A stretch of DNA of 64,000 bases from SVTX01 sp964526505 (GCA_964526505.1 CAZGJC010000002.1:1-64000), one strand, 5' to 3'. Positions 27,458 through 36,813 are shown, counted from the first letter of the stretch. A program made the numbers and translations. The notes: generated by a model not told the origin, from the sequence alone.

Positions 27458-28864
27458 TTATTTTTTCTTGTTTTTAGAATTTGATTTCCGTTCGTTTCTT
27501 TGGGATTTTTTGTCCTTTCTTTTGGTCGAACGATCTTTAAACCAAGCAAGAAGGGAATCGACTCTTACCTTGACGTCACTATGCTCATATTTGTAGAGCC
27601 AAGTATGCTCTTCTTTATGCGTTATTTTGTTAGGATCCGAAAGCGAGCGTGCCGATACATACGCTTCCGTGTCGGTAGGTTCGCCTTTTTCTTCAAGTTT
27701 CTTTTCCATAACATTTTTAACTACGGCTATTATGGTGGCAAAAAGAGGCACACCTATTATCATACCGAATATTCCGAGTATGCTTCCCATAACCGAAATT
27801 GAAATGATAACGGTGAGAGAACTGACGTTTGTGGCGTCTCCGAGAATTTTAGGACCTATAATATTTCCGTCTATTTGCTGTATAATAAATATCAACACTA
27901 TAACAAGTATAAATTTTGACGGATTTGAAATAAGTACGATAAAAGCAACAGGAATTGCACCGATAATGGGGCCGAAGACAGGAATGATATTTGTTATTCC
28001 GACTATCGTGGCATTAAGAACGTTGTAATCCGATATACCGAACACTTCGAAAACTACGTATGCAAGCAATCCGATGATGAGCGAGTCGATAATTTTACCT
28101 TCAATAAATCCGTTAAAGTTTTTATTTGCGATTTTTGAAACGTCAACCAAAAACTCGTCTTGCTTTTTCGACAGAAATGCACGCCTGAATTTTTTTATTT
28201 GAGCTTTTCTTAAATCTTTTGATACGAGCAGATAGAACGCCATAAAAAATCCAATCAGAAGATTTTTAAGAAAATCATATACGCTCAAACCGATTTGTTT
28301 GAGATATGGTGCAAGACTGGAAATTAATCCGTATGTGCTGTCAAGGTCAATTGAACCATTGCCGTCGGATGGAATGATTTTTTGAATATATTTTTCTATG
28401 TCGCTGTATTGCAACACTTCCGTATATTCACGTGCGGAATCACGGTAAAAGAAATTCTTAAAGTTATTGACAGTATCATTCACGAAATCCACAAAGTTTT
28501 TCAGATAAATATCGTAATTGCTGATTAGGTTTGCAATGCTATCCAAAAATTGCGGAACTATAAGTAAACAAACAAGTGCGATAATTGCCACAATTGTTAT
28601 TATGGTCAATATGATTGAGCAAACAAAGCACATATTTTTTCGTAAAAGCGACGTTTTTTTCCATGCAAAAATCCTGTTTTCGTAAAACTTCAAAATAGGA
28701 TTCATCAGAAATGCGATGACAACGCCGGTGACAATAGGAGCAAATATTTTGCTTAATGCGTCGATATTAAATACCAAATAAAAGAGAGCGGTTATTCCGA
28801 TCAATATTCCGATTGATACAAGAAAAATACCCATTCCGTTACTTTTTTTGCTTTTTTCTTCCAT
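27458..28864 (-). CDS. AI-2E family transporter
   Basis: Polytopic membrane protein of the YtvI/TqsA/PerM superfamily; members export small molecules or act in Na+/H+ exchange, so the substrate is unknown. 468 residues: about eight hydrophobic segments (first pair about residues 12-55), a soluble loop (about 110-195), the conserved GFIEGKIIDSLIIGLLAYV near 255, and VFGPIIGAIPVAFIVL near 300. The C-terminal ~90 residues are charged and end KSQRNERKSNSKNKKK. Strong own promoter. htpG follows on the same strand. Confidence 0.85.
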   Translation of the reverse strand: MEEKSKKSNGMGIFLVSIGILIGITALFYLVFNIDALSKIFAPIVTGVVIAFLMNPILKFYENRIFAWKKTSLLRKNMCFVCSIILTIITIVAIIALVCLLIVPQFLDSIANLISNYDIYLKNFVDFVNDTVNNFKNFFYRDSAREYTEVLQYSDIEKYIQKIIPSDGNGSIDLDSTYGLISSLAPYLKQIGLSVYDFLKNLLIGFFMAFYLLVSKDLRKAQIKKFRRAFLSKKQDEFLVDVSKIANKNFNGFIEGKIIDSLIIGLLAYVVFEVFGISDYNVLNATIVGITNIIPVFGPIIGAIPVAFIVLISNPSKFILVIVLIFIIQQIDGNIIGPKILGDATNVSSLTVIISISVMGSILGIFGMIIGVPLFATIIAVVKNVMEKKLEEKGEPTDTEAYVSARSLSDPNKITHKEEHTWLYKYEHSDVKVRVDSLLAWFKDRSTKRKDKKSQRNERKSNSKNKKK

Positions 28865-28917
28865 AAGTTTTTCCCTTCGACAGACAATTGCAACGATAAT
28901 CGTTATACATATAAAAT

Positions 28918-28946
28918 ATTATATACTCTTTTTGTTTTTAAGTCAA
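28918..28946 (-). promoter_or_regulatory. Sigma-A promoter of the AI-2E transporter gene
   Basis: TTGACT (28941-28946), 17-bp spacer, TATAAT (28918-28923) on the minus strand, about 55 nt before the start. Confidence 0.75.
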
Positions 28947-29092
28947 TACGGTATACAGTCAAATAAGTTAATTTTTTAAAAAGCGTAAATTAAAATTTTA
29001 TAAAAAAGTTTAACGAAAATTAACAGAAGTTTATATAAATGGTTGTATAATAAATTGATTGGTTAAACTAAAAGATTGGATGTCGAGAGTAT

Positions 29093-29950
29093 ATGAAAAG
29101 TATAACAAAAAAAGAGGCATATGCCAAAATCAATTTATTTTTAGATATCGAATCGAAAAGAGATGACGGATATCATAACGTAATAAGCGTTATGCAGAGT
29201 GTCGGTCTTTGCGACGTAATAACGGTTGAGTATGACGATGAAAAGCCGAAAAAAATAGAAATATCTTGTAACAATCCGAAAGTGCCTCTCGGCGATGAAA
29301 ATATAGTTTATACTGTTGCAAATAAAATGATAGACAAGGGATATTTGAAAATTCATATAGAAAAAAATATCCCCATGGCAGCCGGACTTGCCGGCGGAAG
29401 TACTGATGCCGCTTCCGTTATTGTTATGATAAACGAAATCGCCGGAAACGGTATGTCAAATGATGAATTAACGGCGTTTGGTGCTAAAATCGGTGCTGAT
29501 GTCCCTTTTTGCATTTTCGGCGGAACAAAGTTGACGAAAGGCATAGGCGAACAAATAAGTGATTTTGCACCCATGCCAAATGGCATATATTTAGTGATTG
29601 CCTGTATGGGTGACGGGGTATCAACGCCTCTGGCATATTCCATACTTGACGACAAATATGACAACTTCGAAAATTATGTTCCGAAAATCGAAAATTTAGA
29701 GGTTCTGAATTCGTGTAGAGGAAATCTGTATGACGGAATGTTTAATATATTCGAGTCTGTGATTATCGCACAAAGACCTTATGTTAAATTGCTAAAAGAT
29801 ACGATGACACAGTGCGGTTCGGAATTTGCAATGATGAGCGGTAGCGGTCCGTCTGTGTTCGGCATTTTCAAAACCGAAGATTCGGCAAAAAAAGCGATGG
29901 AAGAACTAAGACAGATAGGTGCCGACGCATATATCTGTCGTCCTTGCTAA
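29093..29950 (+). CDS. ispE: 4-diphosphocytidyl-2-C-methyl-D-erythritol kinase
   Basis: GHMP kinase that phosphorylates CDP-methylerythritol in the MEP isoprenoid pathway. 285 residues, normal. AYAKINLFLDIESKRDDGYH at the N-terminus, the ATP loop PMAAGLAGGSTDAASVI near residue 95, and MSGSGPSVFGIF near 250. Start ATG 29093 follows GAGAG; a TATAAT lies at 29046-29051 but its -35 is poor. ispD and ispF are at 61-62.5 kb. Convergent with the ACP gene. Confidence 0.95.
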   Translation: MKSITKKEAYAKINLFLDIESKRDDGYHNVISVMQSVGLCDVITVEYDDEKPKKIEISCNNPKVPLGDENIVYTVANKMIDKGYLKIHIEKNIPMAAGLAGGSTDAASVIVMINEIAGNGMSNDELTAFGAKIGADVPFCIFGGTKLTKGIGEQISDFAPMPNGIYLVIACMGDGVSTPLAYSILDDKYDNFENYVPKIENLEVLNSCRGNLYDGMFNIFESVIIAQRPYVKLLKDTMTQCGSEFAMMSGSGPSVFGIFKTEDSAKKAMEELRQIGADAYICRPC

Positions 29951-29951
29951 A

Positions 29952-29981
29952 TAAAAAATCCGCATCCAAAAAGGATGCGGG
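29952..29981 (-). terminator. Intrinsic terminator of the acyl carrier protein gene
   Basis: 8-bp stem (29960-29967 with 29973-29980), 5-nt loop, then a T run on the minus strand. On the plus strand no T run follows, so it mainly serves the ACP gene. Confidence 0.75.
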
Positions 29982-30002
29982 AAAATATAAATTATATGCA
30001 AA

Positions 30003-30227
30003 TTAAACGTTTGCTTCGAGATAACTTACAACGTCACCGACTGTAATGAATGAATGAAGATCTTCATCGTCGATAGTTAAGTCGAATTTTTCTTCGCAAA
30101 TCATTACGAGGTCTGCAAGTTCAATGGAATTGATACCGAGATCTGCCGAAAGTTCCGCTTCGAGAGTAATATCTTCCTCGTTTATTTGAAGTTCCGATAC
30201 CAGCAACTCTTTTATTTTCTCAAACAT
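30003..30227 (-). CDS. acpP: Acyl carrier protein
   Basis: Carries acyl chains on a 4'-phosphopantetheine arm. 74 residues, acidic, four-helix ACP pattern. The arm attaches to Ser in LGINSIELADLV; the usual D-S-L reads N-S-I here. A clear AGGAGG precedes ATG 30227. Monocistronic, with its own consensus promoter, a 5' hairpin and a terminator; no fab genes are near. It may be the main ACP or a specialised second one; the changed DSL motif favours the latter weakly. Confidence 0.88.
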   Translation of the reverse strand: MFEKIKELLVSELQINEEDITLEAELSADLGINSIELADLVMICEEKFDLTIDDEDLHSFITVGDVVSYLEANV

Positions 30228-30255
30228 TTTGTTTCCTCCTATAAAATTTCACTGA

Positions 30256-30272
30256 CGGTTGAATACCAACCG
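30256..30272 (-). other. Hairpin in the acpP leader
   Basis: Perfect 6-bp stem (30256-30261 with 30267-30272) with a 5-nt loop lies in the 5' leader, about 29 nt upstream of the acpP start. No T run follows; it could stabilise the mRNA or modulate translation. Confidence 0.4.
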
Positions 30273-30289
30273 CAAAAGTACGCCTAACT

Positions 30290-30318
30290 ATTATAAGACC
30301 TTTTATACTTTTTGTCAA
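30290..30318 (-). promoter_or_regulatory. Consensus sigma-A promoter of acpP
   Basis: TTGACA (30313-30318), 17-bp spacer, TATAAT (30290-30295) on the minus strand. Confidence 0.85.
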
Positions 30319-30388
30319 GCAAAATCGAAATTTTTTTAATTTTCGACATTTTCATATGCATAAATCATCACGGAAGGGGAGATACACA

Positions 30389-32731
30389 GTGCAAATATTC
30401 AAGAATCGCATATTATTTTGTGCAAATATGCTTTTTATTGCATTTTCTGTGGTGTTTTTCGTTTGCGGTGATATGTTTATATTTGGAACGTTCTGTATTT
30501 GCACGGTCTTAATATGCGTTTGTATGCTGTTGCTGCTGTTGAGAAAAATAAATTTTGTAAAAATTTTTTCATTGGTACTTTGTTTGATATTTATTATTAC
30601 GTCGTCCGTTGTATCTCATATGTATTTTGATGTAGTGTACGAAAAATACGGTTCTATTGATGAGGGATCAAGTTGCAAGGTTGAGGCTGTCGTAATATCA
30701 AGCACTTATTCCGTGGGTGGCTCGAGCGAATACACGTTGCGTGTTGAGCGTCTTGATGGGAAAAGTGTTAATGTCAAATCGAATCTGAAATGCGAATATA
30801 TCGCAAATCTTGCGGTGGGAAACAGAATACAAGGAACATTCAGCGTTGGACGTTTTGAAGAAAAAATCGGGTCATACCGAGAAAGCGATATGATGTTGGC
30901 AGAAGGTGTATTGCTTTGTATGGTGTCAAAAACAAATGACGATTTTTCGATTATTGCAAAAAGTGATTTTAGCGTTTCGGTAGTATTTTCAAAAATTAAC
31001 AGCAGACTCGCCACTCTTATGAAAAGCGTCTTCGGCAGAGAAGTAGGCGGAGTTTCATCTGCCATTTTTCTTGGAAACAAGTCTGTTGTTCCCAAAAATG
31101 TGTCGAGAGATTTCAGTCGTGCGGGAGCGTCGCATATTCTTGCCATAAGCGGTATGCATATGGGAATAATATTCGGGTTTTTGGATTTCATTTTTAAAAG
31201 AGCATTCATTCCTTGCAAGATTCGTGCAGGCATTTTGTCCGTATGTGCGGTTACTTATTTGATTTTTACAGGATTTTCCGTATCGGCAACACGCTCGGTA
31301 ATTATGTTAATCGTGGTATATTTATCTATGATTTTATCTCACAGTGCTGATCCGTTAACCTCTCTTTCCATTGCGGGAGTATTTATACTGGCAATTTCTC
31401 CCAATGCAGTTGCAGATGCCGGATTTTGGATGTCGTTTTGTTCCACGTTCGGAATACTGGTTTTTATTCCGCCCTTGCAACAGTTTTTGTTTGAGAAAAC
31501 TCAATCGTATTACTCGAAGTGGAAAATCGTAATAAAACCTATAAAGTTAGTAATAAATTTAATTGCAACGTCAATATGTGCGATAATTCCTTTAATTGTT
31601 GTTTTTGCGATTTTTACAAAGGAAATGCCTGTTTTTTCGGTTTTATCGTCTCTTGTCCTTTCTTTACCGACTGAGGGCGTTTTAATTTTAACTCCGACAT
31701 ATTTGGCTTTTCGCAAAGTTCCTGTACTCGGCAAGTGCATTGGTATATTGCTGAAATCTTGCTGTGAATTTATGCTTGAATTTTGCAAAAGAATATCCGA
31801 GAGAAATGACTGTATTATTTCTTTTAATTATGATTTCGTCTTGCCGTTGGCTACGGTGCTTCTTGCAATATTTTTTGTTTGTTTGCTACTTAAATTCAAA
31901 CACCGAATTTTCTCATTTGTGATAATCGCCGTGAGTGCGTGCCTGTTTTTTGTGCCGGTGTTGATTACTTCATATGAAGATTCACAGTATATACGAATAT
32001 CATATGTTAATGAGTCGGATAACCGCAATATGATATTGGCTACAAATGGAGATGAGACGGTTTTATTTGATATAACTCCGGGGTATTATTCAAGTATAAA
32101 CTGTGCTTATGATGAGATGAGTAAATTAAACGTAACCGAAATAGATTGCTATGTTATTACCGGATATACGACAGCACATATATCGAGCCTTTCAAAATCT
32201 TTTAAAAGTCAGCGGATACGCAGGTTGTATGCACCCATACCGAGCAATCAAGACGAATATTTCCGAATGATGTCCATAATGGATTGTGCCAAGAACAATG
32301 ATGTTCCCTTGGTTTTTTATAATGACGGAGAGGTTAAAGAGTTTATAAGAGGACTTGATACGCAGATATGCCGTGAATACATAAGTCGCTCAACGTCACC
32401 GATAGTTATGATTTCGTGTGATACAAGCGGTGGGACGCTGACGTACCTTTCGTCGTCATTCGTTGAGTCTGATGCTATGTTTAATAATGTATACGATATA
32501 ATGGAAAGAACAGATTATTTAATTTTCGGTAGCAGAGAACCGTCACCGAAAAATACGTATAAAATCAGAAATGGGACAAATCTGAAAGAAATCATTTTTT
32601 CCACAGATGAAGTTGCGTCATATTATGATGAGACGTCTTTTGTTTTACCGAATACAAAATTGATTTTATCACCACAAATATACAGATATAAATTCGGTTG
32701 TGATAACGTAACGGAAGAAGGAGAACAATAA
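30389..32731 (+). CDS. comEC: ComEC/Rec2-like competence membrane protein with degenerate C-terminal domain
   Basis: ComEC forms the inner-membrane channel for DNA uptake. About 780 residues: N-terminal hydrophobic segments (first three within about 90 residues), a DUF4131/OB-like soluble part (about 95-200), then the competence domain with SHILAISGMHMGIIFGFLDF near residue 250 and about eight membrane segments to 520. The final ~230 residues match the metallo-beta-lactamase-like domain, but the metal motif HxHxDH is replaced (VITGYTTAHISSL), keeping one His. GTG at 30389 is preferred, with GGGGAG 8 nt upstream; ATG at 30356 is an alternative. It overlaps the next gene by one base. No comEA or comF gene is near. 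Confidence 0.85.
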   Translation: MQIFKNRILFCANMLFIAFSVVFFVCGDMFIFGTFCICTVLICVCMLLLLLRKINFVKIFSLVLCLIFIITSSVVSHMYFDVVYEKYGSIDEGSSCKVEAVVISSTYSVGGSSEYTLRVERLDGKSVNVKSNLKCEYIANLAVGNRIQGTFSVGRFEEKIGSYRESDMMLAEGVLLCMVSKTNDDFSIIAKSDFSVSVVFSKINSRLATLMKSVFGREVGGVSSAIFLGNKSVVPKNVSRDFSRAGASHILAISGMHMGIIFGFLDFIFKRAFIPCKIRAGILSVCAVTYLIFTGFSVSATRSVIMLIVVYLSMILSHSADPLTSLSIAGVFILAISPNAVADAGFWMSFCSTFGILVFIPPLQQFLFEKTQSYYSKWKIVIKPIKLVINLIATSICAIIPLIVVFAIFTKEMPVFSVLSSLVLSLPTEGVLILTPTYLAFRKVPVLGKCIGILLKSCCEFMLEFCKRISERNDCIISFNYDFVLPLATVLLAIFFVCLLLKFKHRIFSFVIIAVSACLFFVPVLITSYEDSQYIRISYVNESDNRNMILATNGDETVLFDITPGYYSSINCAYDEMSKLNVTEIDCYVITGYTTAHISSLSKSFKSQRIRRLYAPIPSNQDEYFRMMSIMDCAKNNDVPLVFYNDGEVKEFIRGLDTQICREYISRSTSPIVMISCDTSGGTLTYLSSSFVESDAMFNNVYDIMERTDYLIFGSREPSPKNTYKIRNGTNLKEIIFSTDEVASYYDETSFVLPNTKLILSPQIYRYKFGCDNVTEEGEQ

Positions 32732-33213
32732 TGAATGCAAACGAGAAGATTATATTAAGAGCGGAAATTGCAAAAAGGCACTTTATCGAGGGATACAATT
32801 GTTCACAATCGGTTGCACTTGCATTTTGTGACTTGACGGGATTGGAGCAAACTGTGCTTTTAAAACTTTCTTCACCGTTTGGCGGAGGTCTCGGAAGAAT
32901 GAGAGAAGTTTGCGGTGCTGTAAATGGAATGGCGTTGATTGAGGGCTTGATTCTCGGTTATACTTCACCGAAAGATATGGTTGAAAAGAAACGTGTATAT
33001 GAGCAAACACGCTCACTTGCCGAGAAATATTCTGCTGAAAACGGATCAATAATATGCCGTGAATTGTTGCTTGGAGTGCCTCATACAAACGGTGCGGTTC
33101 CCGAAGAGAGGAATATTGAATATTATAAAAAGCGTCCATGTGCAGATCTTGTATACTCGGCGGCAAAAATACTTGCCGAGCATTTGATTGAATGTGGAGT
33201 GAAAGGTGTTTGA
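32731..33213 (+). CDS. C_GCAxxG_C_C family protein
   Basis: Member of a small Cys-rich family thought to be redox-active or metal-binding; no proven function. 160 residues. Conserved cysteines appear in GYNCSQSVALAF, EVCGAVNGMALIEG (the CGAxxG motif), GSIICRELL and KKRPCADLV. Start codon overlaps the comEC stop (TAATG), and its own stop overlaps the phosphoesterase start, so the three genes are probably cotranscribed. Confidence 0.85.
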   Translation: MNANEKIILRAEIAKRHFIEGYNCSQSVALAFCDLTGLEQTVLLKLSSPFGGGLGRMREVCGAVNGMALIEGLILGYTSPKDMVEKKRVYEQTRSLAEKYSAENGSIICRELLLGVPHTNGAVPEERNIEYYKKRPCADLVYSAAKILAEHLIECGVKGV

Positions 33214-33979
33214 TTTGAAAATAACCGAATATACAATTAAGACATCCAAAAAAAACGTAAATTTGAATTTCGCCGTTGTTGCCGATTTGCACGCGAAAAA
33301 TCCTCATAAGATTTTGGAGACATTGAGACGGATACGCCCGAAAATGATTTTTTGTGCCGGCGATATATTCGAACGTTTTGATAAACAAAACGATGAGTTA
33401 AACAAAAACGGATTTATATTCTTTGATGGGGCCGTTAAAATCGCACCTGTGTATTATTGCTTTGGAAATCACGAGGTCGAGGGGGAAGAACACGAGAGTT
33501 ATCCTGTTGTAGCGGGTTACAAAAGTATACCGAGTGGGGTTTTGGAACATTTAAATGAGTTGGGCGTCCACATTATTTTAGACTCATATGAGTACATATA
33601 CGACAACATAGCGATAGGCGGTCTTGTTTCCGGTCTCAATAGACATGACAGCATGCCGAACTTGAATTTTGCTCATACTTTTGAGAGCATCGATGCATAT
33701 AAAATTTTGATTTGCCACCATCCCGAATATTATCCGAAATATCTTGAAAATATGGATTTTGATATTATTTTGTCGGGACATGCACACGGCGGTCAGTGGA
33801 GAGTGTTCGGACGTGGAGTATATGCTCCGGGTCAGGGATTGTTTCCGAAATACACATCCGGTATTTACGGTAATAAACTTGTAGTCAGCAGGGGTTGCAG
33901 TAATAACACACGTCCGATACCGGTGCCGAGATTTTTTAATCCGACGGAAATTTTATCCATAATCGTCAAAAGTGAATAA
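33206..33979 (+). CDS. Calcineurin-like metallophosphoesterase
   Basis: YkuE/YaeI-like phosphoesterase; substrate unknown, possibly a UDP-sugar lipid or phosphodiester at the membrane. 257 residues. Metal-ligand motifs in order: VADLHAKNP, AGDIFERFD, CFGNHEVEGEE, CHHPEYYP, LSGHAHGGQW. No signal peptide. Start GTG 33206 (GGAG 6 nt upstream) overlaps the previous gene; TTG 33215 is the alternative. A weak terminator follows. Confidence 0.85.
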   Translation: MFDLKITEYTIKTSKKNVNLNFAVVADLHAKNPHKILETLRRIRPKMIFCAGDIFERFDKQNDELNKNGFIFFDGAVKIAPVYYCFGNHEVEGEEHESYPVVAGYKSIPSGVLEHLNELGVHIILDSYEYIYDNIAIGGLVSGLNRHDSMPNLNFAHTFESIDAYKILICHHPEYYPKYLENMDFDIILSGHAHGGQWRVFGRGVYAPGQGLFPKYTSGIYGNKLVVSRGCSNNTRPIPVPRFFNPTEILSIIVKSE

Positions 33980-33988
33980 ATAGAAGAT

Positions 33989-34018
33989 AAACTCGGTGAT
34001 GATGCTGGGTTTATTTTT
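33989..34018 (+). terminator. Weak intrinsic terminator after the phosphoesterase gene
   Basis: 8-bp stem with two G-T pairs (33989-33996 with 34005-34012) and an 8-nt loop, followed by ATTTTT. Confidence 0.5.
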
Positions 34019-34109
34019 CATTTGTGTTTGGAAATTCAAAAACGGCGTTAACTTTCCTTGTTTTATACCTATCAATCAGAGAAAAAATAAAATAAAACGG
34101 AGGTATGAA

Positions 34110-36143
34110 ATGAGAAAATTTATAAAAATTACGTTTGTTTTAATAATTGTATTTGCATTGATTACCACGACGCTATCCGTTTCGATTTTGCTGTGTCTTA
34201 TGAAAAAAAAGAATATAGAGGTTGACGAAAATTTACTTAAATTGCCGGATGAAAATGCGAAAACAATACTTTACTATTATGATGACGGAAACGAAGTTCC
34301 GCAAATCTTTACCGACAGTTTGTCAAGTGGTTCCGCAAAATATAAGTACGTTCCGATAAGTAATATTCCACAAGATATGATAAATGCATTTGTTGCGATA
34401 GAAGACAAACGATTTTTTGAACATCGTGGCGTTGATTTTGCAAGGAGCATGCGTGCGGTTGCCAATTATGTGTTTAAAAAATCGAATTCATTCGGTGCTT
34501 CGACAATTACCCAGCAGGTGGTAAAAAACGTAACGGGCAGAAACGAGCGAACGCCTAAAAGAAAAATAAATGAAATTTTTATGGCATTAAATCTTGAAAA
34601 AAAGTACAGTAAATCGGAAATACTGGAAATTTATATGAACGTTATAAATCTCTCCGACGGGTGTACGGGTGTCGGAGCGGCATCCGAATATTATTTTTCA
34701 AAATGTGTTTCGGAACTTACACTTGCCGAAATTGCGACAATTGCGTCAATTACGAATAATCCAACTTTATACAATCCGAGACTACATGCCGAAAATACCG
34801 TACAACGCAGAAATATTGTGCTAAAATGTATGTACGAACAAGGTTATATAAGTTCAGAAGAATATAAAGCGGCTGTTGGTTTGGATTTAAAATTGAATCT
34901 GAATATGGATTTGTATAAAAAATCGGGAAACTCGTGGTTTACGGAAACTGTTATCGCCGATTTGGTTGACGATTTTACAGGTTGTGGGTACACGAAAAGT
35001 TATGCATACAATCAAATATATCACGGGGGTCTAAAAGTATACGCCACGGTTAATCCGTCTGTACAAAAATTGCTGGAAGATTACTATGAAAATTTGGATG
35101 TAAAAATGAAAACGGCAAATAAGAAGTTACCGCAATCGGCAATGATAATTGTTGATCCATATAACGGCGATGTTTTGGGTGTGGTCGGTGGAACGGGCAA
35201 AAAGAAGGGTGAACTTATTCAAAACTATGCGACTGATACCCTGCGTCCTCCCGGTTCTGCCATAAAGCCGATATCTGTGTACGCACCTCTTATCGACAGT
35301 GGGGATATTATATGGTCTACAATAGTGGAAGACTCACCTGTGTCATATTCGGGTGGGCGTGCATGGCCTCAGAATGCCAATAGACAATATATCGGAAACA
35401 CGGATATTGCGGATGCGTTGGCAAATTCCACCAATACAGTAGCGGTGAAAATGCTTTATAAACTCGGAGCGGGTAATTCGCTACGTTTTCTTAAAGAAAA
35501 ATTAAAAATCAAAAGTTTGGTTTCGAAGAGCAAAGATTCCAACGGTGACAGGAATGCGGTATCACTGGCACTCGGTCAGACGGTTTACGGAATATCATTA
35601 AGGGCACTTGTTTCCGCATACGGCATTTTTGAAGAGGGAAATATGAGTGCTTCACGAACATATTATAAAGTTGAGGACTCAAACGGAAATGTTATTTTTG
35701 ATAAGAGGAACAATCAGGAAAAAATAATAGAATATGAGACGGCGTCGCTTATGACCAAACTTTTGGAAGGTGTTGTGAAAAATGGCACAGCATCCGGGAA
35801 AATATCTCTTGCAAATCGAGTGGCGGTTGCAGGGAAAACGGGAACGACACAAGGAAATTGTGACAGATTATTTGTGGGTTATACTCCAAATTTTCTTGCG
35901 GGTGTTTGGTGCGGATACGATTATCCCGAAGCGATACCATATGAACTGGGAAATCCGTCGATTACCATTTGGAATGAAATAATGAGCAAAATTTATGATT
36001 TGGAAGAATATAAAAATTTTCCGTGTGATTTCGCTTGTTCCGCAAAAATAAAAATGTTGACTTATAATAAGACGAGCGGAGAATTACATTCTCAAAGAGA
36101 TAATCCAAACGATTTGAAAGACGGTTGGTTTGTGACAGAATAA
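34110..36143 (+). CDS. Class A penicillin-binding protein (PBP1A-like)
   Basis: Bifunctional peptidoglycan synthase. About 677 residues: one N-terminal membrane segment (residues 5-30), a GT51 transglycosylase domain with the catalytic Glu in FVAIEDKRFFEHRGVD and GASTITQQVVKN, then the transpeptidase domain with SxxK (GSAIKP), SxN (NSTN) and KTG (VAGKTGTTQG). Start: ATG 34110 with GGAGG 7 nt upstream; the longer frame to 33996 overlaps the upstream terminator. No C-terminal extra domain. Confidence 0.94.
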   Translation: MRKFIKITFVLIIVFALITTTLSVSILLCLMKKKNIEVDENLLKLPDENAKTILYYYDDGNEVPQIFTDSLSSGSAKYKYVPISNIPQDMINAFVAIEDKRFFEHRGVDFARSMRAVANYVFKKSNSFGASTITQQVVKNVTGRNERTPKRKINEIFMALNLEKKYSKSEILEIYMNVINLSDGCTGVGAASEYYFSKCVSELTLAEIATIASITNNPTLYNPRLHAENTVQRRNIVLKCMYEQGYISSEEYKAAVGLDLKLNLNMDLYKKSGNSWFTETVIADLVDDFTGCGYTKSYAYNQIYHGGLKVYATVNPSVQKLLEDYYENLDVKMKTANKKLPQSAMIIVDPYNGDVLGVVGGTGKKKGELIQNYATDTLRPPGSAIKPISVYAPLIDSGDIIWSTIVEDSPVSYSGGRAWPQNANRQYIGNTDIADALANSTNTVAVKMLYKLGAGNSLRFLKEKLKIKSLVSKSKDSNGDRNAVSLALGQTVYGISLRALVSAYGIFEEGNMSASRTYYKVEDSNGNVIFDKRNNQEKIIEYETASLMTKLLEGVVKNGTASGKISLANRVAVAGKTGTTQGNCDRLFVGYTPNFLAGVWCGYDYPEAIPYELGNPSITIWNEIMSKIYDLEEYKNFPCDFACSAKIKMLTYNKTSGELHSQRDNPNDLKDGWFVTE

Positions 36144-36154
36144 ATTGAGATAAA

Positions 36155-36207
36155 ATGCCATATATTTTAAAACAATCTTTAAATCGGAGATTTTGAATAT
36201 ATGGCAT
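36155..36207 (+). promoter_or_regulatory. Inverted repeat that encloses the ribosome site and start codon of the next gene
   Basis: Perfect 12-bp inverted repeat: 36155-36166 pairs with 36196-36207. The right arm contains the ATG at 36201 and the 29-nt loop contains GGAG (36185-36188). In RNA this would bury the start codon. No T run, so it is not a terminator for the penicillin-binding protein gene. Confidence 0.55.
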
Positions 36208-36719
36208 CGAAATTAAAAAACAATAAAAGCGAATCGCTTAAAAGAAACGCTGTTATTTGCGGAATAATTTATGCGGCAGTCGGTTTTATCACTCGGATTT
36301 TTTCCGTCAGTCCGTTTGAAACAATTCATATGATGGGACTTGAAGCATATCTGCCACCCATGTGGATTTTCAATCTTTTGTGCATTTTCTGGTTTTTTGT
36401 GTGTGGAACGGCTCTTGGGACGGGGTTGACAAAAAAGTCTTGCGGTAGATTATCATTGAGCGGTGAAATCGGATTTTACAGAGGATGCATTGCATTTACG
36501 TCACTCATATTTTTGACTTTATTATGGTATCCCAAATTTTTTGAGGGAAATTCGTTCGTTTTTTCATTGATTATCTCGCTCATAGGTGTACTATGCTCTG
36601 CCATTTGTGCGGTACAATGGAGAGTGGTTGGCGTTTATGAGGTGATAGCAATGTCAGCAAATAGCGTTTGGCTGATATATATATTTCTCGTAAATTTATT
36701 AACGGTTTTGAAATGTTAA
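36201..36719 (+). CDS. Polytopic membrane protein, possibly TspO/MBR family
   Basis: 172 residues with about five hydrophobic segments. Similarity to TspO is suggested by LPPMWIFNLLCIFWFFVCGTA (family PxWxFxPxWxxLY), LLWYPKFFEG (family NxxWSxLFF) and the final SVWLIYIFLVNLLTVL (family LLWVxFAxxLN). TspO proteins bind porphyrins or cholesterol-like ligands; a role here is not known. The start codon lies in the inverted repeat described separately. The match is by eye and partial, so a different small membrane protein family remains possible. Confidence 0.5.
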   Translation: MASKLKNNKSESLKRNAVICGIIYAAVGFITRIFSVSPFETIHMMGLEAYLPPMWIFNLLCIFWFFVCGTALGTGLTKKSCGRLSLSGEIGFYRGCIAFTSLIFLTLLWYPKFFEGNSFVFSLIISLIGVLCSAICAVQWRVVGVYEVIAMSANSVWLIYIFLVNLLTVLKC

Positions 36720-36784
36720 TGTATTTTTTGATTTATTATACTAATGATTCAAATTTGAATTTTTTAAAACACGGGCAAAATCTA

Positions 36785-36813
36785 TTGACAAAGACGGGAT
36801 AATGTAGTATAAT
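36785..36813 (+). promoter_or_regulatory. Consensus sigma-A promoter of the DUF4430-like lipoprotein gene
   Basis: TTGACA (36785-36790), 17-bp spacer, TATAAT (36808-36813), about 100 nt before the start codon. Confidence 0.85.

Noticed and set aside
32783..33388. Minus-strand frame of 201 codons
   Set aside because: It is antisense to the C_GCAxxG_C_C and phosphoesterase genes, whose products are clearly recognisable.
36720..36784. Terminator after the TspO-like gene
   Set aside because: The palindrome near 36748 has no loop and is short and AT-rich, so it is weak evidence.
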